DNA of 64,000 nt from Acetobacter aceti. GTDB taxonomy: Bacteria; Pseudomonadota; Alphaproteobacteria; Acetobacterales; Acetobacteraceae. The notes under the pieces are model-generated. The model searched no databases and was not told where the DNA came from. It worked only from the letters and a program-made list of their open reading frames with translations. The translations under genes and the position numbers were made by a program. Location: the NCBI RefSeq assembly GCF_002005445.1, contig NZ_CP014692.1, positions 2,542,001 to 2,606,000 on the forward strand, read 5' to 3'. Below, in pieces: positions 9,475 to 19,324 of this stretch; the stretch's first letter is position 1; each line of letters opens with the position of its first letter.

Positions 9475-9498
9475 TCCTAATCAACCGTTAGCAGTGCG

Positions 9499-10719
9499 TT
9501 ACGCGCCCCCCAGAGCCTTCTGCAGCCGGGCATCGATCGCATCGAGGAATGGCTGCGTATCGAGCCATTTCGTGCCTTTTCCGACCAGCGCCGCCAGATC
9601 CTTGGTCATCTCACCGGCTTCCACGGCCTCGACGCAGACGCGCTCAAGAGTCTCGGCGAATTTCACCACTTCCGGCGTCTCGTCGAACCGGCCGCGATAG
9701 GCCAGACCACGGGTCCATGCGTAGATCGAGGCAATCGGATTCGTGCTCGTCGGACGGCCTTTCTGATGTTCGCGATAATGACGTGTCACCGTCCCGTGCG
9801 CGGCTTCGGACTCAACGATGGTGCCGGTCGGATCGAGCAGAACGGACGTCATCAGTCCGAGGCTGCCGAAGCCCTGCGCCACGATGTCGCTTTCCACATC
9901 GCCGTCGTAGTTTTTACAGGCCCAGACATAACCGCCTTCCCACTTGAGAGCGGAGGCCACCATGTCGTCGATCAGACGGTGCTCATAGGTGATACCCAGC
10001 TTTTCGAAATCAGCCTTGAATTCACTGTCATAGATTTCCTGAAACACGTCCTTGAACATGCCGTCATAGGCCTTGAGGATCGTGTTCTTGGTTGAGAGGT
10101 AGACCGGGAACTTGCGGTCACGGCCATAGCTCAGCGATGCTCGTGCGAACCCTTCGATGGACGCACGGGTATTGTGCATGCCCAGCGCCACACCCGGTCC
10201 CTTGAAGTCATGCACTTCAAGCTCAAGCGGCTCGCCGCCATCGGCTGGCACATAGTTCAGGGTCACCTTGCCGGGACCGGGAATCTTCGTCTCGGCGGCG
10301 CGGTAGATGTCGCCGTAAGCATGGCGCCCGATGACGATCGGCTTGCTCCAGTGCGGCACCAGACGCGGCACGTTCGAGCAGATGATCGGCTCACGGAAGA
10401 TGGTGCCGTCAAGGATGTTGCGGATCGTGCCGTTTGGCGAACGCCACATCTTCTTGAGACCAAACTCCTCAACACGCGCCTCATCCGGCGTGATGGTCGC
10501 GCATTTGACGCCCACCCGATACTTCTTGATCGCCTCAGCAGCCTCAACCGTGACCTTGTCATCGGTCCTGTCGCGATTTTCGATCCCGAGGTCATAATAT
10601 TTCAGGTCAATATCGAGATATGGCAGAATCAGCCTGTCCTTGATGAAGTGCCAGATGATGCGTGTCATCTCGTCGCCATCGAGTTCTACAACCGGGTTTT
10701 TGACCTTTATTTTCGCCAT
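9499..10719 (-). CDS. icd: NADP-dependent isocitrate dehydrogenase (dimeric eukaryote-like type)
   Basis: Oxidatively decarboxylates isocitrate to 2-oxoglutarate in the TCA cycle. The 406-residue sequence begins [23 protein letters not shown] and matches the dimeric subfamily II IDHs of alphaproteobacteria and mitochondria rather than the E. coli type. Other motifs are [50 protein letters not shown] and [17 protein letters not shown]. Start ATG 10719 has GAAGGAAA upstream; the longer frame to 10749 lacks such a site. It is followed by a strong terminator, so it is probably transcribed alone. Confidence 0.97.
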   Translation of the reverse strand: MAKIKVKNPVVELDGDEMTRIIWHFIKDRLILPYLDIDLKYYDLGIENRDRTDDKVTVEAAEAIKKYRVGVKCATITPDEARVEEFGLKKMWRSPNGTIRNILDGTIFREPIICSNVPRLVPHWSKPIVIGRHAYGDIYRAAETKIPGPGKVTLNYVPADGGEPLELEVHDFKGPGVALGMHNTRASIEGFARASLSYGRDRKFPVYLSTKNTILKAYDGMFKDVFQEIYDSEFKADFEKLGITYEHRLIDDMVASALKWEGGYVWACKNYDGDVESDIVAQGFGSLGLMTSVLLDPTGTIVESEAAHGTVTRHYREHQKGRPTSTNPIASIYAWTRGLAYRGRFDETPEVVKFAETLERVCVEAVEAGEMTKDLAALVGKGTKWLDTQPFLDAIDARLQKALGGA

Positions 10720-10946
10720 AGGACGTGTATTTCCTTCGATAATCGTCACGCTTCAGACCGTGTTTGCGGCGCTGAACAGGTTTTTGGCCTAACACGCCCC
10801 CTGACGACGCCCAACGGTCGATCAGGGTATTTTCACTCACATTTGCGATAGGCGTCATACATATAACGCATAAACAGGACTCTCCCGTTTCACTCTTGCG
10901 TGAGACGCGTGGCCGAAGCCGTGAACCGCCTCTCCGGCAGAGAGGT

Positions 10947-11249
10947 TCAGAAAAATGCCCGTATGTTCCCGCCTGCAACAGCCTGCTGCATGCACATATA
11001 ATGCCCGTTCGGTGTCGCGCCATACCAGAAGCTACCCGGCATATGATAGACATGCGTCTGCTGGTTGACCCAGACTTTCACACACGACTGAGTATCACTG
11101 GCCTGCGTAACTTTCTGCGACGGACCGTCATTGTTGACCGCGTGTTGAGCGGCATGCCGTGGACGGTTTGATTGTGCAACCTGACTATCGGCAAAGGCCG
11201 CACCGGTCATGCAGGTCATGACACACAGAGCGGCGATATAATGTTTCAT
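10947..11249 (-). CDS. Small secreted protein with a KVWVN-YHxPG-WYG domain
   Basis: A 100-residue protein with a signal peptide (MKHYIAALCVMTCMTGAAFA-DS). After a short polar linker comes a motif CVKVWVN..THVYHMPGSFWYGATPNGHYM, a small domain found at the C-terminus of many proteobacterial exported proteins of unknown function. The final part (AVAGGNIRAFF) matches the usual end of that domain. Two cysteines flank the domain and could form a disulfide. It is upstream of icd in the same direction but 227 bp away. Function is unknown. Confidence 0.75.
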   Translation of the reverse strand: MKHYIAALCVMTCMTGAAFADSQVAQSNRPRHAAQHAVNNDGPSQKVTQASDTQSCVKVWVNQQTHVYHMPGSFWYGATPNGHYMCMQQAVAGGNIRAFF

Positions 11250-11582
11250 ATTATCTCTCTGGATTTGATTGAAGGTTAGCTAAACCTTGTAAAATTCGGA
11301 GGGATGTGACCAGTAACGGCCCCGTTATGTGTAATAATAAATTTGTGTACTCATATCTTCATTATTTTTATCACAAACACGTCAGACAATTCAGGCACTT
11401 ATCGACGCGATAGAAATAAAGAAAATAAATTATTACTACACACTCATTCCTTCAAGAGTCAGAACACATTGATTTTCCGCTGGCAATCTGTTTCAGGTTC
11501 AGGGAGAGACCTGAGGATGAACGAACTGCACTGACTGACAAGCGCACAAAGGATCTATGTGCGGCCCTTTTCCAAAAAAGAA

Positions 11583-11690
11583 ATGGTCGACCGCGTGCTG
11601 AGTGGCATTATCCCTGTTCACCGGGATGCTCTGATCTGGCATGAGGCATCTCGGAATCATGATCGGCTCAAAACACACTACAATCGTTAA
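11583..11690 (+). pseudogene. Fragment of an IS5-type (IS427-like) transposase
   Basis: The 35-codon frame beginning MVDRVLSGIIPVHRDALIW and ending THYNR aligns by eye with the N-terminal part of IS5-superfamily transposases, whose pattern is VDDRRVISGIxxVxRxGLxWRDAPxxYGPHKTxYNR. It stops immediately after the YNR motif, and the catalytic DDE domain is missing. Terminal inverted repeats were not found. It is a decayed insertion sequence remnant. Which IS it came from is not certain. Confidence 0.6.
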
Positions 11691-12403
11691 AAGCGTCAGT
11701 TTTGTATAGGAATTTTCGTGTTGATGATGGACGGGATTTCAATCCGGAAAGCCCAATATCAAACCCTTATGAGTGACACGACAAAAGAAAATACAAACGC
11801 CACAATCGCATCGAAATCATCTCGGACTTGTCAGGACTGGCTATATATAGCGATGGTTACTGACAGGTGCCTGACCGCCTTCTTCTCGACCATCTCCTCG
11901 CTGCAATCCTCATGTTCAGGCCATGAGTTTCAAGACAAAAATCATAAAATACTCTTGTTTTGGAACTCTCTGAACCGACGATGTTGGAGATCATCTACGA
12001 GAAGATCATGTCTGATCAGTCAATGATCCGAAAAAACGTATTCTTATGCTTCTTCCGACCACCTGTTTTCGATGCCATCAATGTCCTGAATATACAAACC
12101 GCCAAACAGCAGTTTGATAGTATGGTTATAAACATTGCTGATCATGGTCTTTTTCACATAATGGAAAAACCGTGTGACAGGTTCCGTATCGGCCCTGCGT
12201 TCTGTCAGTTCTGTTCCAGTCAGGCTGTTTGCGGATTCCACCACAATAGATGGTCTTTATATTTGCTCCCGAACTCAGACGTTAATGGATAAATATAAAA
12301 ATTATTGTAATACTCATTCAATTTCACATAACAATGATTAGACTTCAGCATTCCGTCCTTCAAGACCCATCCACAAACATTATCCACCTCACTCGAGGAA
12401 AAT

Positions 12404-12520
12404 ATGGATCACCGCTATCCAGATCCGGATGGTACAATTTATACATCAGGAACAAGCCCAGGCAATCTGGCCATAAGCATCAACATGGAACCGTGCTGCT
12501 ATTCCGTCCCTCCGGTATAG
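12404..12520 (+). CDS. Possible 38-residue small protein
   Basis: A short frame beginning MDHRYPDPDGTIYTSG and ending CCYSVPPV. It is preceded by GAGGAAAAT directly upstream of the ATG, a near-ideal ribosome binding site in an otherwise empty region. The product has two adjacent cysteines and no transmembrane segment. I do not recognise it. It may equally be the start of a decayed gene. Confidence 0.3.
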   Translation: MDHRYPDPDGTIYTSGTSPGNLAISINMEPCCYSVPPV

Positions 12521-12975
12521 GTCTGCGACCTTGGCTTTTCCCGTGACCACAGCGCAAGGACGCCTCAGGCCAAAACCACTGCACAATCAGTCACCCCAGA
12601 TTGTTCTCTGACATCCCGGACGTTTCGTTCTGATTTCAAAAAGAGTCGGAGATGACTATCTTCCGTCAAGCTTCGTGATGACCCAGTATGAAACAGGGTT
12701 TGCAGATTGGAAGCAGACGAAACAAAAATACCCCGCAACGACAGTCTTCATGTGATTAGACCCTCTTTATTGAGAATCCTCTTTATAATCGTAGGGCCAT
12801 GACGGTCTATTCTGAACATGAAAGACCGTTTCGGGAACCTCCGAGGATGAGAAAACCGTCAGATCAAAAAGCTTGCTGCGAAACGGAATGGAATACGCCC
12901 CGGAGCGCCAAGTTCGCGGGGATAAGGTATAAAAATAGTCAAGAAGGACCATACGCGCCGCCTTCAAGAATATTT

Positions 12976-14007
12976 TTACGCTTTCACCCGCTTGAAATGA
13001 CCGAATGTCGCCGTTTTACGGGTGCCTTCAGGCCGCTTCAATTCACCGCGTTTTACTTTCTCAACCAGATAACGGTACGTCTGAAGCGCCTGCGCCCACA
13101 TGTGATCACCGATCATCATCGCCTCGTAAGACGCGCCTTCCCTGTCGAAGGCTGCGAGCGGCTTGATTTCGGTGTGATAGTCGCATGCGTAGAAGAGCGG
13201 AAAGGAATAGCGTTCTTCATTAACTTTACGAACACGATGAGCTGTGGCCACAAACTCCCCAGCCGTCATCACTTCAAGCATGTCGCCGATATTGACCACA
13301 AAAGCGCCGGGAATGGGTGGAGCATCAATCCAGTCACCATTGCCGTTCATGACTTCAAGGCCCGGTGCATCCGCCAGAAGGATGGTAAAGCATTCATAGT
13401 CCGTGTGCGCACCGATGCCTGGTGCGTCCTGGGCTTCACCATCATAGGGGTAATGAATCATGCGCAGTTTTGACGGCGGAAAATTGGCCTTGTCGTCGAA
13501 TGCGTCCTCCGGCAGGCCGAGAGCCAGAGCAAAGCCACGGAACAGCGTACGTCCGAGAGCAAACACCGCACGATAGTAGGCTTCCGCACGTTCACGAAAA
13601 TGCGGGAGCGTCGGCCAGTTGTTGGGCCCAAGCAACGGAGTGCCAGCCGTGACCAGCGGATTGTCCGCCGGAACTTCGTAGCCTATATCGAAGGCTTCCT
13701 TGTGGTCTGGACGGTCACCGCCATACATCTCCTCGCCTTCGGGGACGAAACCTTTATGCGTGGCGGAGGTACCTATATAATATTTCATCTTCTCATCGAA
13801 GGACTCAGCGAAGAAATCCTTCGCCGCCGCGCGGACGCCCGCAATCAGATCGGCGCTGACCGTGTGACCTTCGATATAGAGAAACCCGACCTTGCGGGCG
13901 GCGTCACCAAGCTCGCGGGCGACCGCTTCACGATCCGCCAGAGAGTCGGAAAACAGTCCTGCGATGTTGACGCATGGAATGGATGTGAATGTTTCTGTGG
14001 CCGTCAT
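12976..14007 (-). CDS. 2-Oxoglutarate/Fe(II)-dependent oxygenase (isopenicillin-N-synthase family)
   Basis: A 343-residue cytoplasmic non-heme iron oxygenase. The N-terminal DIOX_N region (about 8-125) includes KGFVPEGEE, and the double-stranded beta-helix domain (about 180-285) carries the iron ligands His201 and Asp203 (GAHTDYE) and His257 (ATAHRVRK). The RYSF motif (Arg266) should bind the 2-oxoglutarate carboxylate. It is the last gene of a leftward operon after a TonB receptor and a TIM-barrel protein, 12 bp from the latter. This suggests it oxidises the compound the receptor brings in, or a derivative. The substrate cannot be predicted from sequence. Confidence 0.88.
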   Translation of the reverse strand: MTATETFTSIPCVNIAGLFSDSLADREAVARELGDAARKVGFLYIEGHTVSADLIAGVRAAAKDFFAESFDEKMKYYIGTSATHKGFVPEGEEMYGGDRPDHKEAFDIGYEVPADNPLVTAGTPLLGPNNWPTLPHFRERAEAYYRAVFALGRTLFRGFALALGLPEDAFDDKANFPPSKLRMIHYPYDGEAQDAPGIGAHTDYECFTILLADAPGLEVMNGNGDWIDAPPIPGAFVVNIGDMLEVMTAGEFVATAHRVRKVNEERYSFPLFYACDYHTEIKPLAAFDREGASYEAMMIGDHMWAQALQTYRYLVEKVKRGELKRPEGTRKTATFGHFKRVKA

Positions 14008-14019
14008 GATTTATCAGTC

Positions 14020-14859
14020 TCAGCTTGTCCAGAGAGCGAACCGATGCTGCTGTTCGGCACCGATCCAGCGATTGAGATCCCAGAGATCCGCTACGGGGGC
14101 ATTGGTAAATGGCAGTGTATGAAGATAGCCGTCCGGTCCGAATTCAGGCGTCATGGTGGTGACGGTATAGCCGCGTCGCTTCTGTGATTCCCAGACAGAC
14201 TGCCAGAACTTCTGATGGAACGAAAGCGCGGCAGCGTACTCAGGAGCACCCGGATGCGTGACCTGCGGCCCCTGATCATAGCCGACACGGGCCTGAAGAT
14301 GATGCACTCTTTCGATGAAAGGCGTGAAATCATCACAAGGATCGTCAAGAAGGCGTTCGCACACAACAATCCAATGGCTGATGTCGGCGGTAAACAGCGC
14401 CTCGGGACACTGCCGCAGCACGTCCAGCGTTATCCAGGGCGAGGAGAGGATACGCGATCGATGTGTTTCAAAAACGCACGTAATCCCGGCATCCTTACCC
14501 AACTCATGAGCCGTATTGATAAATTCGGCCTGCTGACTCGCGTCCCAGCGATCATTGCCACCGAGCACGTTGACAAAGCGTGGCTTAAGGACAACAGCTC
14601 TGTCCAGGCATCCACGGAAGTCTTCGATATGATCAGCAATAGTCGCTGACTGTCGTGGAATAATTCCTCCCCCAGTCAGGGCGATGGCAATGTAAGGGAC
14701 ACCATTACCCTGCAGCACAGTGGCGTTTTCCATCGCCTCCGCCCTGGTCAGAGGGATACGAGCTTCCAGACCGGTAAACCCGGCCTCACGCGTTTCCGGA
14801 ATGATATCCGCCCAGTTCCGCGTGTCGCCCCATAACGTTCTGAAAAGTTCCAGTTTCAT
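14020..14859 (-). CDS. Sugar phosphate isomerase/epimerase-like TIM barrel
   Basis: A 279-residue protein of the xylose-isomerase-like TIM-barrel superfamily (AP endonuclease 2 / EboC / IolE type). Probable divalent metal ligands are Glu in CVFETHRSR, Asp and His in TADISHW, His in RVHHLQAR and Glu in MTPEFGPDGY. These proteins isomerise or epimerise sugars and sugar acids or act as dehydratases. It lies 9 bp after the TonB receptor stop and 12 bp before the 2OG oxygenase, so all three are almost certainly one transcript. The precise reaction is unknown. Confidence 0.82.
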   Translation of the reverse strand: MKLELFRTLWGDTRNWADIIPETREAGFTGLEARIPLTRAEAMENATVLQGNGVPYIAIALTGGGIIPRQSATIADHIEDFRGCLDRAVVLKPRFVNVLGGNDRWDASQQAEFINTAHELGKDAGITCVFETHRSRILSSPWITLDVLRQCPEALFTADISHWIVVCERLLDDPCDDFTPFIERVHHLQARVGYDQGPQVTHPGAPEYAAALSFHQKFWQSVWESQKRRGYTVTTMTPEFGPDGYLHTLPFTNAPVADLWDLNRWIGAEQQHRFALWTS

Positions 14860-14868
14860 AAATGATCT

Positions 14869-17139
14869 TCAGAAGTTGTATCGCAGGTCGCAGCCCACCC
14901 AGCGCGGTGTCTGGAGATACTGCACTCGGCTGTTGTCACTGCCTGTATAGGAGTAAGTATTGCCGTGATTGTTCAGCATGTTGTCGACATAGACAGCGGC
15001 TGTCCATTTTCCTGTCTTCGGGCCGACCTCAAGGCGCATACCCATTGAGCTGATCTTGCTGGTCTGGCCGTTCGGATCGCCGAGGGCGACCAGCATGTTG
15101 TCCTTCCACGTATAATTGACCTGTACGGATGCACGATAATCGTGTGTAATATCAATACCGTAACGTGCATAGGCGCTCCATGAGAAACGAGGCGCAAACG
15201 GCAGCGCCGAGTGAGCATCCACGTTCGAGAGAAGCGGCAGACCGGCGATATTCGTTACTGACGAAATAGAACGACCATCAAGATAAGCGAAGGAGCCGCT
15301 CAGATCGAGATTGGGGACCAGATTGTGAAGGGTGCCGCTCAGTTCACCGCCACGCGTTCTGGCCCGGGGGATCGGACCGAGACTGAGCGACGTGATGTTA
15401 CCCGGCATTTCAGCGACGAACAGGGTCTGACGGTTGTGATATTCGTAGTCAAACAGAGAACCTTCAAGAATGACCTTGTCGTGGAACAGGCTTGTCTTGG
15501 CGCCGATTTCATAGGCGATCAGATTTTCGGGGCGGACATAATCCAGTGCACTCGGAGAACTGACTGGTCCTGCGAAGTAGGAGCCTGCCTTGTAGCCGTT
15601 CGAAATCGTGCCATAGACGAGCGTGCCAGGCACGATTGTGTAACGAAGACCGACTTTACCAGTAAAGCGCTCATAGGTGTGATTGCTGTTCAAATAGCTG
15701 AGCGAGGAGCCGGGAATACCTGTGAGAGCACCACCATCATCATGTGTGCCACCGTGAAAACCACGTTCGTCATAGGACAGGCGACCACTTGCGATGAAAT
15801 CAAGGCCTTTGACAATATTGGTGACAGTGTTGACGTAAAGACCCGTCGACAGATTCTGCTGCACAAAATGATCCGTCAAAGTGCCGTTCGGATTATCCAG
15901 CAGGAAGGAACGATAGCTGGTATAGGCGCCATTGATCTTGTCGTATGACTCAAACACACCTACCGTCAGATGAAGGCGATCGGCGATCGTCGTGCGCAGA
16001 TGCATATCATGTGACTGCACAATGTAGGTATCGTTCCAGTGATAATCGCCGACATTCACGGATTCACCGTCATAGTTGTCGTAATTGCTACGGCGGTAGA
16101 AATCGATACCGGTGGCTGACGTGAATGTGCCCCAGTCGAATCGACGTGTGAAATTGAGACCGACGCCGCCGCCGTTCTCGTCACGGGAGACACGGTTGTT
16201 ACCAACATTCACTGCATTGTTCTTGGCATTTGGACCGACGCCATAGGTGCCGACGGGCACATTATTCATCTGGTCCGTATTGGTGTCCTGCGGCGACATC
16301 GGTGTTCCGCGATCACGGGTATAGTGGATATTCAGCAGAAGGGAGGAGCGGTCATCGAGATCAAAGCGGGTCTGGTTGCGCAGGCCGAGCAGATCCTGTG
16401 CGCCATAAAGCCTGTGGGTATTGACGTCGTGCTGCCAGCCATCACCCTTGATATAGCTGAAGGAAAATCGGTTAAAAATACGATCGGTGATGGGAACATT
16501 GATCGCCCCCTTCGAGGTATTGGTGTTATAGCTGCTGTAACCCCAGTTTAAAAATCCACCGAACTTGCTTGACGGTTTTACAGACTCCACATTGATGGAA
16601 CCGCCTGTCGTGCTGCGGCCATATTCGAAGCCCTGAGGTCCTTTCTCGACACTGACCGTCTGCACGTCATACATCTGGCCGTTGTACAGGACAGGGTAAG
16701 GTGCGAAGACGCCATCCTGATAGATACCGATACCGCCCATATTGGTGCCGATATAATCGTCCAGCCCGATACCACGGATGGAGAAGATCGGCGTACTGCC
16801 GGAAACGGCATTCACGGCAGTGACGCCGGGGATAAACGCCGCAATTTCCTTGGGGCTGACAATATGGAACTGTTCGAGCTGACGACCACTCAGCGTGTTC
16901 ACGGTATTGGCCATCTGATGAAAACGACGCGTGCGGGAACTGGTGACGGTAATCGCTTCCGGATCGGCCTTCGCCGCAACCCGTGTTTTTGGAACTTTTT
17001 TCACAGACTGCGAAGAATGCTGTGCATTTTTATCATGGCTTGACGCTGCTGCGGCCGTAGCGATCGGGCTGGCTGCACAGAGCAGGGAAGCAGTGAAAAG
17101 AGCGTGGCGAGACGGACGGGAACGGAACACAACTCTCAT
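14869..17139 (-). CDS. TonB-dependent outer membrane receptor
   Basis: A 756-residue outer membrane transporter with a signal peptide (LFTASLLCAASPIATA) and a basic linker. A probable TonB-box-like segment (DPEAITVTSSR, about 60-70) precedes the plug domain (about 75-200: PGVTAVNAVSGSTPIFSIRGIGLDDYIG, VEKGPQGFEYGRSTTGGSINV). A beta-barrel follows and ends in the typical C-terminal aromatic residue (LRYNF). It would import a large or scarce ligand using TonB energy. The linked isomerase and oxygenase genes argue for an organic ligand rather than an ordinary siderophore. No exbBD/tonB genes are nearby. Confidence 0.92.
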   Translation of the reverse strand: MRVVFRSRPSRHALFTASLLCAASPIATAAAASSHDKNAQHSSQSVKKVPKTRVAAKADPEAITVTSSRTRRFHQMANTVNTLSGRQLEQFHIVSPKEIAAFIPGVTAVNAVSGSTPIFSIRGIGLDDYIGTNMGGIGIYQDGVFAPYPVLYNGQMYDVQTVSVEKGPQGFEYGRSTTGGSINVESVKPSSKFGGFLNWGYSSYNTNTSKGAINVPITDRIFNRFSFSYIKGDGWQHDVNTHRLYGAQDLLGLRNQTRFDLDDRSSLLLNIHYTRDRGTPMSPQDTNTDQMNNVPVGTYGVGPNAKNNAVNVGNNRVSRDENGGGVGLNFTRRFDWGTFTSATGIDFYRRSNYDNYDGESVNVGDYHWNDTYIVQSHDMHLRTTIADRLHLTVGVFESYDKINGAYTSYRSFLLDNPNGTLTDHFVQQNLSTGLYVNTVTNIVKGLDFIASGRLSYDERGFHGGTHDDGGALTGIPGSSLSYLNSNHTYERFTGKVGLRYTIVPGTLVYGTISNGYKAGSYFAGPVSSPSALDYVRPENLIAYEIGAKTSLFHDKVILEGSLFDYEYHNRQTLFVAEMPGNITSLSLGPIPRARTRGGELSGTLHNLVPNLDLSGSFAYLDGRSISSVTNIAGLPLLSNVDAHSALPFAPRFSWSAYARYGIDITHDYRASVQVNYTWKDNMLVALGDPNGQTSKISSMGMRLEVGPKTGKWTAAVYVDNMLNNHGNTYSYTGSDNSRVQYLQTPRWVGCDLRYNF

Positions 17140-17323
17140 CGGATGCCCTTGGCTGACTGCTTAATTGTTTCGATTAGATAAGAATATCCGATGCGTGTTC
17201 GTTACGAAGCTCCAAAAGCTCACTTTAGTGTCACAAATTCTTTCTGAAAAACAACACAGCCGTCCAACACGAACGAAGAAGCCTTCCATGCTGAAAATTA
17301 CGCCTGTTTTCAGGAGCAGAACA

Positions 17324-17345
17324 CCCGGATGACGCGGCATCCGGG
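17324..17345 (-). terminator. Hairpin between the aldolase gene and the TonB receptor gene
   Basis: CCCGGATG (17324-17331) and CATCCGGG (17338-17345) form a perfect 8-bp stem with a 6-base loop, 9 bp past the aldolase stop on the minus strand. There is no good T-run after it. It could be a weak terminator or an mRNA-stabilising hairpin that separates expression of the two halves of the locus. Confidence 0.35.
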
Positions 17346-17354
17346 CCGTGGAAA

Positions 17355-18110
17355 TCAGCTCCGATAGTCAGGCTGTTCGCGGTCGAGCTTGCGTTTGAGG
17401 GCGGCCCAGGGAAGCTCGCCCTGATCTTCATCCTTCTCAAACTGCTCACGTGCGCGCAGGACGTAACTCTCCGGAGGAAGAGCCGGAGGAACACCGGTCG
17501 ACTGCACTGCGACCTGAATGCGACAGACCTGCTCCAGATACCAGGTCCGGTAGAATGTCTGCGCCACTGTCGAGCCGACCGTCAGCAGCCCATGATTCTG
17601 CAAAATCAGACCGATATTGTCGCCAAGATCGCGAACAAGCCGCTCCCGTTCGCTGAGATTGTCGTCAGCCGCGATTCCTTCGTAACCATGAAAACCGATT
17701 CGGCCGTAAAATTCCATACTCATCTGATTGACCGGGAGGATTCCCGTGGTCTGGGCAGCAATCGTCATGCCTGCCAGTGTATGTGTGTGCATGACACAGG
17801 CAGCATCGGGGCGCGCCCGGTGCACGGCGGAATGAATGACAAATCCAGCCGGGTTCACCGGCCAGCTTGTTTCCTGCTTCGAATGACCTTCGGCATCCAC
17901 CACAACCAGAGAACTGGCCGTGATTTCCTCGAACAGAAACCCGTAAGGATTGACGAGAAAGCGATGGTCTTCGCCCGGAAGCCGCACAGAAAGGTGCGTG
18001 TAGATGAGGTCCGTCATGCCGAACATCGCCAGCAGGCGATAGGCTGCGGCCAGATCTTCTCGAAGCGTCCGCTCATCCTGCGCAGACGACGGGGCGGAAG
18101 ATATCTGCAT
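17355..18110 (-). CDS. Class II aldolase/adducin-family protein
   Basis: A 251-residue cytoplasmic protein of the zinc-dependent class II aldolase family (fuculose/ribulose-phosphate aldolase fold). Zinc ligands are visible in CVMHTHTLAG and LILQNHGLLT. Other family features are THLSVRLPG, NPYGFLFEEITASSL and the His of HSAVHRARPDA. The phosphate-binding loops differ from sugar-phosphate aldolases, as in the many family members acting on non-phosphorylated substrates. ATG 18110 is preferred (AAGGACAGG upstream) over 18128. It follows the hydroxyacid dehydrogenase by 42 bp and is probably co-transcribed with it. Confidence 0.85.
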   Translation of the reverse strand: MQISSAPSSAQDERTLREDLAAAYRLLAMFGMTDLIYTHLSVRLPGEDHRFLVNPYGFLFEEITASSLVVVDAEGHSKQETSWPVNPAGFVIHSAVHRARPDAACVMHTHTLAGMTIAAQTTGILPVNQMSMEFYGRIGFHGYEGIAADDNLSERERLVRDLGDNIGLILQNHGLLTVGSTVAQTFYRTWYLEQVCRIQVAVQSTGVPPALPPESYVLRAREQFEKDEDQGELPWAALKRKLDREQPDYRS

Positions 18111-18152
18111 GTTACCTGTCCTTCTCACACAGCGATGGAGTTCTATATTTGC

Positions 18153-19094
18153 TCAGTAGCCACGTTCAGGCCGATAAAGGAGCGACGGCGTCGATCCTTC
18201 TTCCAGCTCTTTTATTGCCTGTGCGACATAGGCAGCCTGCGCGTCGCGCGACGCTTCCGATGCCATATGGGGCGTCAGAGTAATGCGCGGATGGTCCCAC
18301 AAGGGAGAGTCGGCAGGCAACGGCTCAGTCGCCACCACATCAAGCACGGCTCCACTCAGTCGCCTCGAATCCAGCGCCATCAGAAGGTCTTCCTCAATCA
18401 CATGATCGCCCCTCCCCACATTGATAAAACCGGCGCCCGGTTTCAGGCGGGACAGCAGTTCAGCATCAATGATGTGACGGGTCCGGGGAGTGCTGGGCAA
18501 AAGATTCACGAGGATATCAACAGAAGAAAGAAAATCAGGCAGACCTTCTTCGCCGAAAAACAGGGGAATATGCTTTTCCTCGCGTGCGCTACGGCACCAT
18601 GCGGAAACAATAAAACCTGCTGCCGCCAACCGACGTGCGACGGCAGCCCCGAGATTGCCAAATCCGAGAATGCCGACCCGTGTTTCCGCACTGTTGCGAA
18701 AAACAGGATTGCGATTCCAGACATGCTGTTCCTGCTGGCGCGTCCAGTTCTTTGCATCTCGCAACAGGCTGATCGTCGCCCACATCACATAGTCCGCCAT
18801 CAGCACGGCCGTCTGGTCGCCACCCATGCGCACCAGAGGCACATGTGCTGGAAAATCCGGCCGGTTGACCAGATGATTGACCCCTGCCCCCGTGCTCAGG
18901 ATGGCGCGCATGCCGGCCATACGGGTCATTTCACCTGTCGCGGGCTCCCAGACCAGAACGTAGTCCGCATCTGCGGGATCAAACGCAGGATCAAACCAGG
19001 AGATCGTCGGGAGATCCGGAGCAACTCGGACAAAGGCATCCCGCCAACCCGCCCAGGCTTCTGGTCCATCAGCACTGATAGCAAGCCTTTTCAT
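18153..19094 (-). CDS. D-2-hydroxyacid dehydrogenase (glyoxylate/hydroxypyruvate reductase GhrA-like)
   Basis: A 313-residue NAD(P)-dependent reductase of 2-oxo acids such as glyoxylate or hydroxypyruvate. The Rossmann motif GILGFGNLGAAVARRL is near residue 140, with the catalytic Arg/Glu/His set in NVGRGDHVIEEDL, DVVATEPLPADSPLWDHP and TPHMAS. STGAGVNHL fits the GhrA subgroup. It is the first gene of a leftward unit with the aldolase, transcribed divergently from a LysR regulator 230 bp away. This arrangement makes it a likely regulator target. Confidence 0.88.
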   Translation of the reverse strand: MKRLAISADGPEAWAGWRDAFVRVAPDLPTISWFDPAFDPADADYVLVWEPATGEMTRMAGMRAILSTGAGVNHLVNRPDFPAHVPLVRMGGDQTAVLMADYVMWATISLLRDAKNWTRQQEQHVWNRNPVFRNSAETRVGILGFGNLGAAVARRLAAAGFIVSAWCRSAREEKHIPLFFGEEGLPDFLSSVDILVNLLPSTPRTRHIIDAELLSRLKPGAGFINVGRGDHVIEEDLLMALDSRRLSGAVLDVVATEPLPADSPLWDHPRITLTPHMASEASRDAQAAYVAQAIKELEEGSTPSLLYRPERGY

Positions 19095-19203
19095 CCCTTT
19101 CTCCGTGTCCCGCGATACTCATTCTGATAGTGAAACATACAGTATAGAAGAAAGAGCTGCATTTCCATAGCGCTCAATATGACTTTGCCATTTCCTTAAG
19201 TGG

Positions 19204-19234
19204 ACAAGCTGACACAATCGTTTATCCAGCTTGT
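19204..19234. promoter_or_regulatory. Inverted repeat in the divergent dehydrogenase/LysR promoter region
   Basis: ACAAGCTG (19204-19211) and CAGCTTGT (19227-19234) form a perfect 8-bp inverted repeat with a 15-base AT-rich spacer. It lies between the divergent GhrA-like gene (start 19094) and the LysR gene. The position and span suit a binding site for the adjacent LysR-type regulator, though its two halves are further apart than a simple T-N11-A site. Confidence 0.45.
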
Positions 19235-19324
19235 ACGCCGGGTTCAGTTTAGCAATCGCAAAAGTGATGTTACCCAAAAGCGGTTGACCGCACAGCCCGA
19301 AATTTGTTTAAGTTTCGAAATGAT

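Larger units (their letters stand above)
11250..12975. other. AT-rich, gene-poor interval with mobile-element debris
   Basis: A 1.7 kb stretch with clearly lower GC than its neighbours and no convincing full-length gene on either strand. It contains one recognisable transposase fragment (11583-11690), one short ORF with a good ribosome binding site (12404-12520), and near the left edge a short palindrome TAACGG-CC-CCGTTA at about 11314-11327 upstream of the secreted-protein gene. The remaining ORFs over 60 codons have no family resemblance I can see. It looks like a degraded insertion region or a junction of horizontally acquired DNA. Confidence 0.55.

Noticed and set aside
17592..19127. A 511-codon open frame on the plus strand
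   Set aside because: It is antisense to the aldolase and hydroxyacid dehydrogenase genes and has no recognisable motifs.
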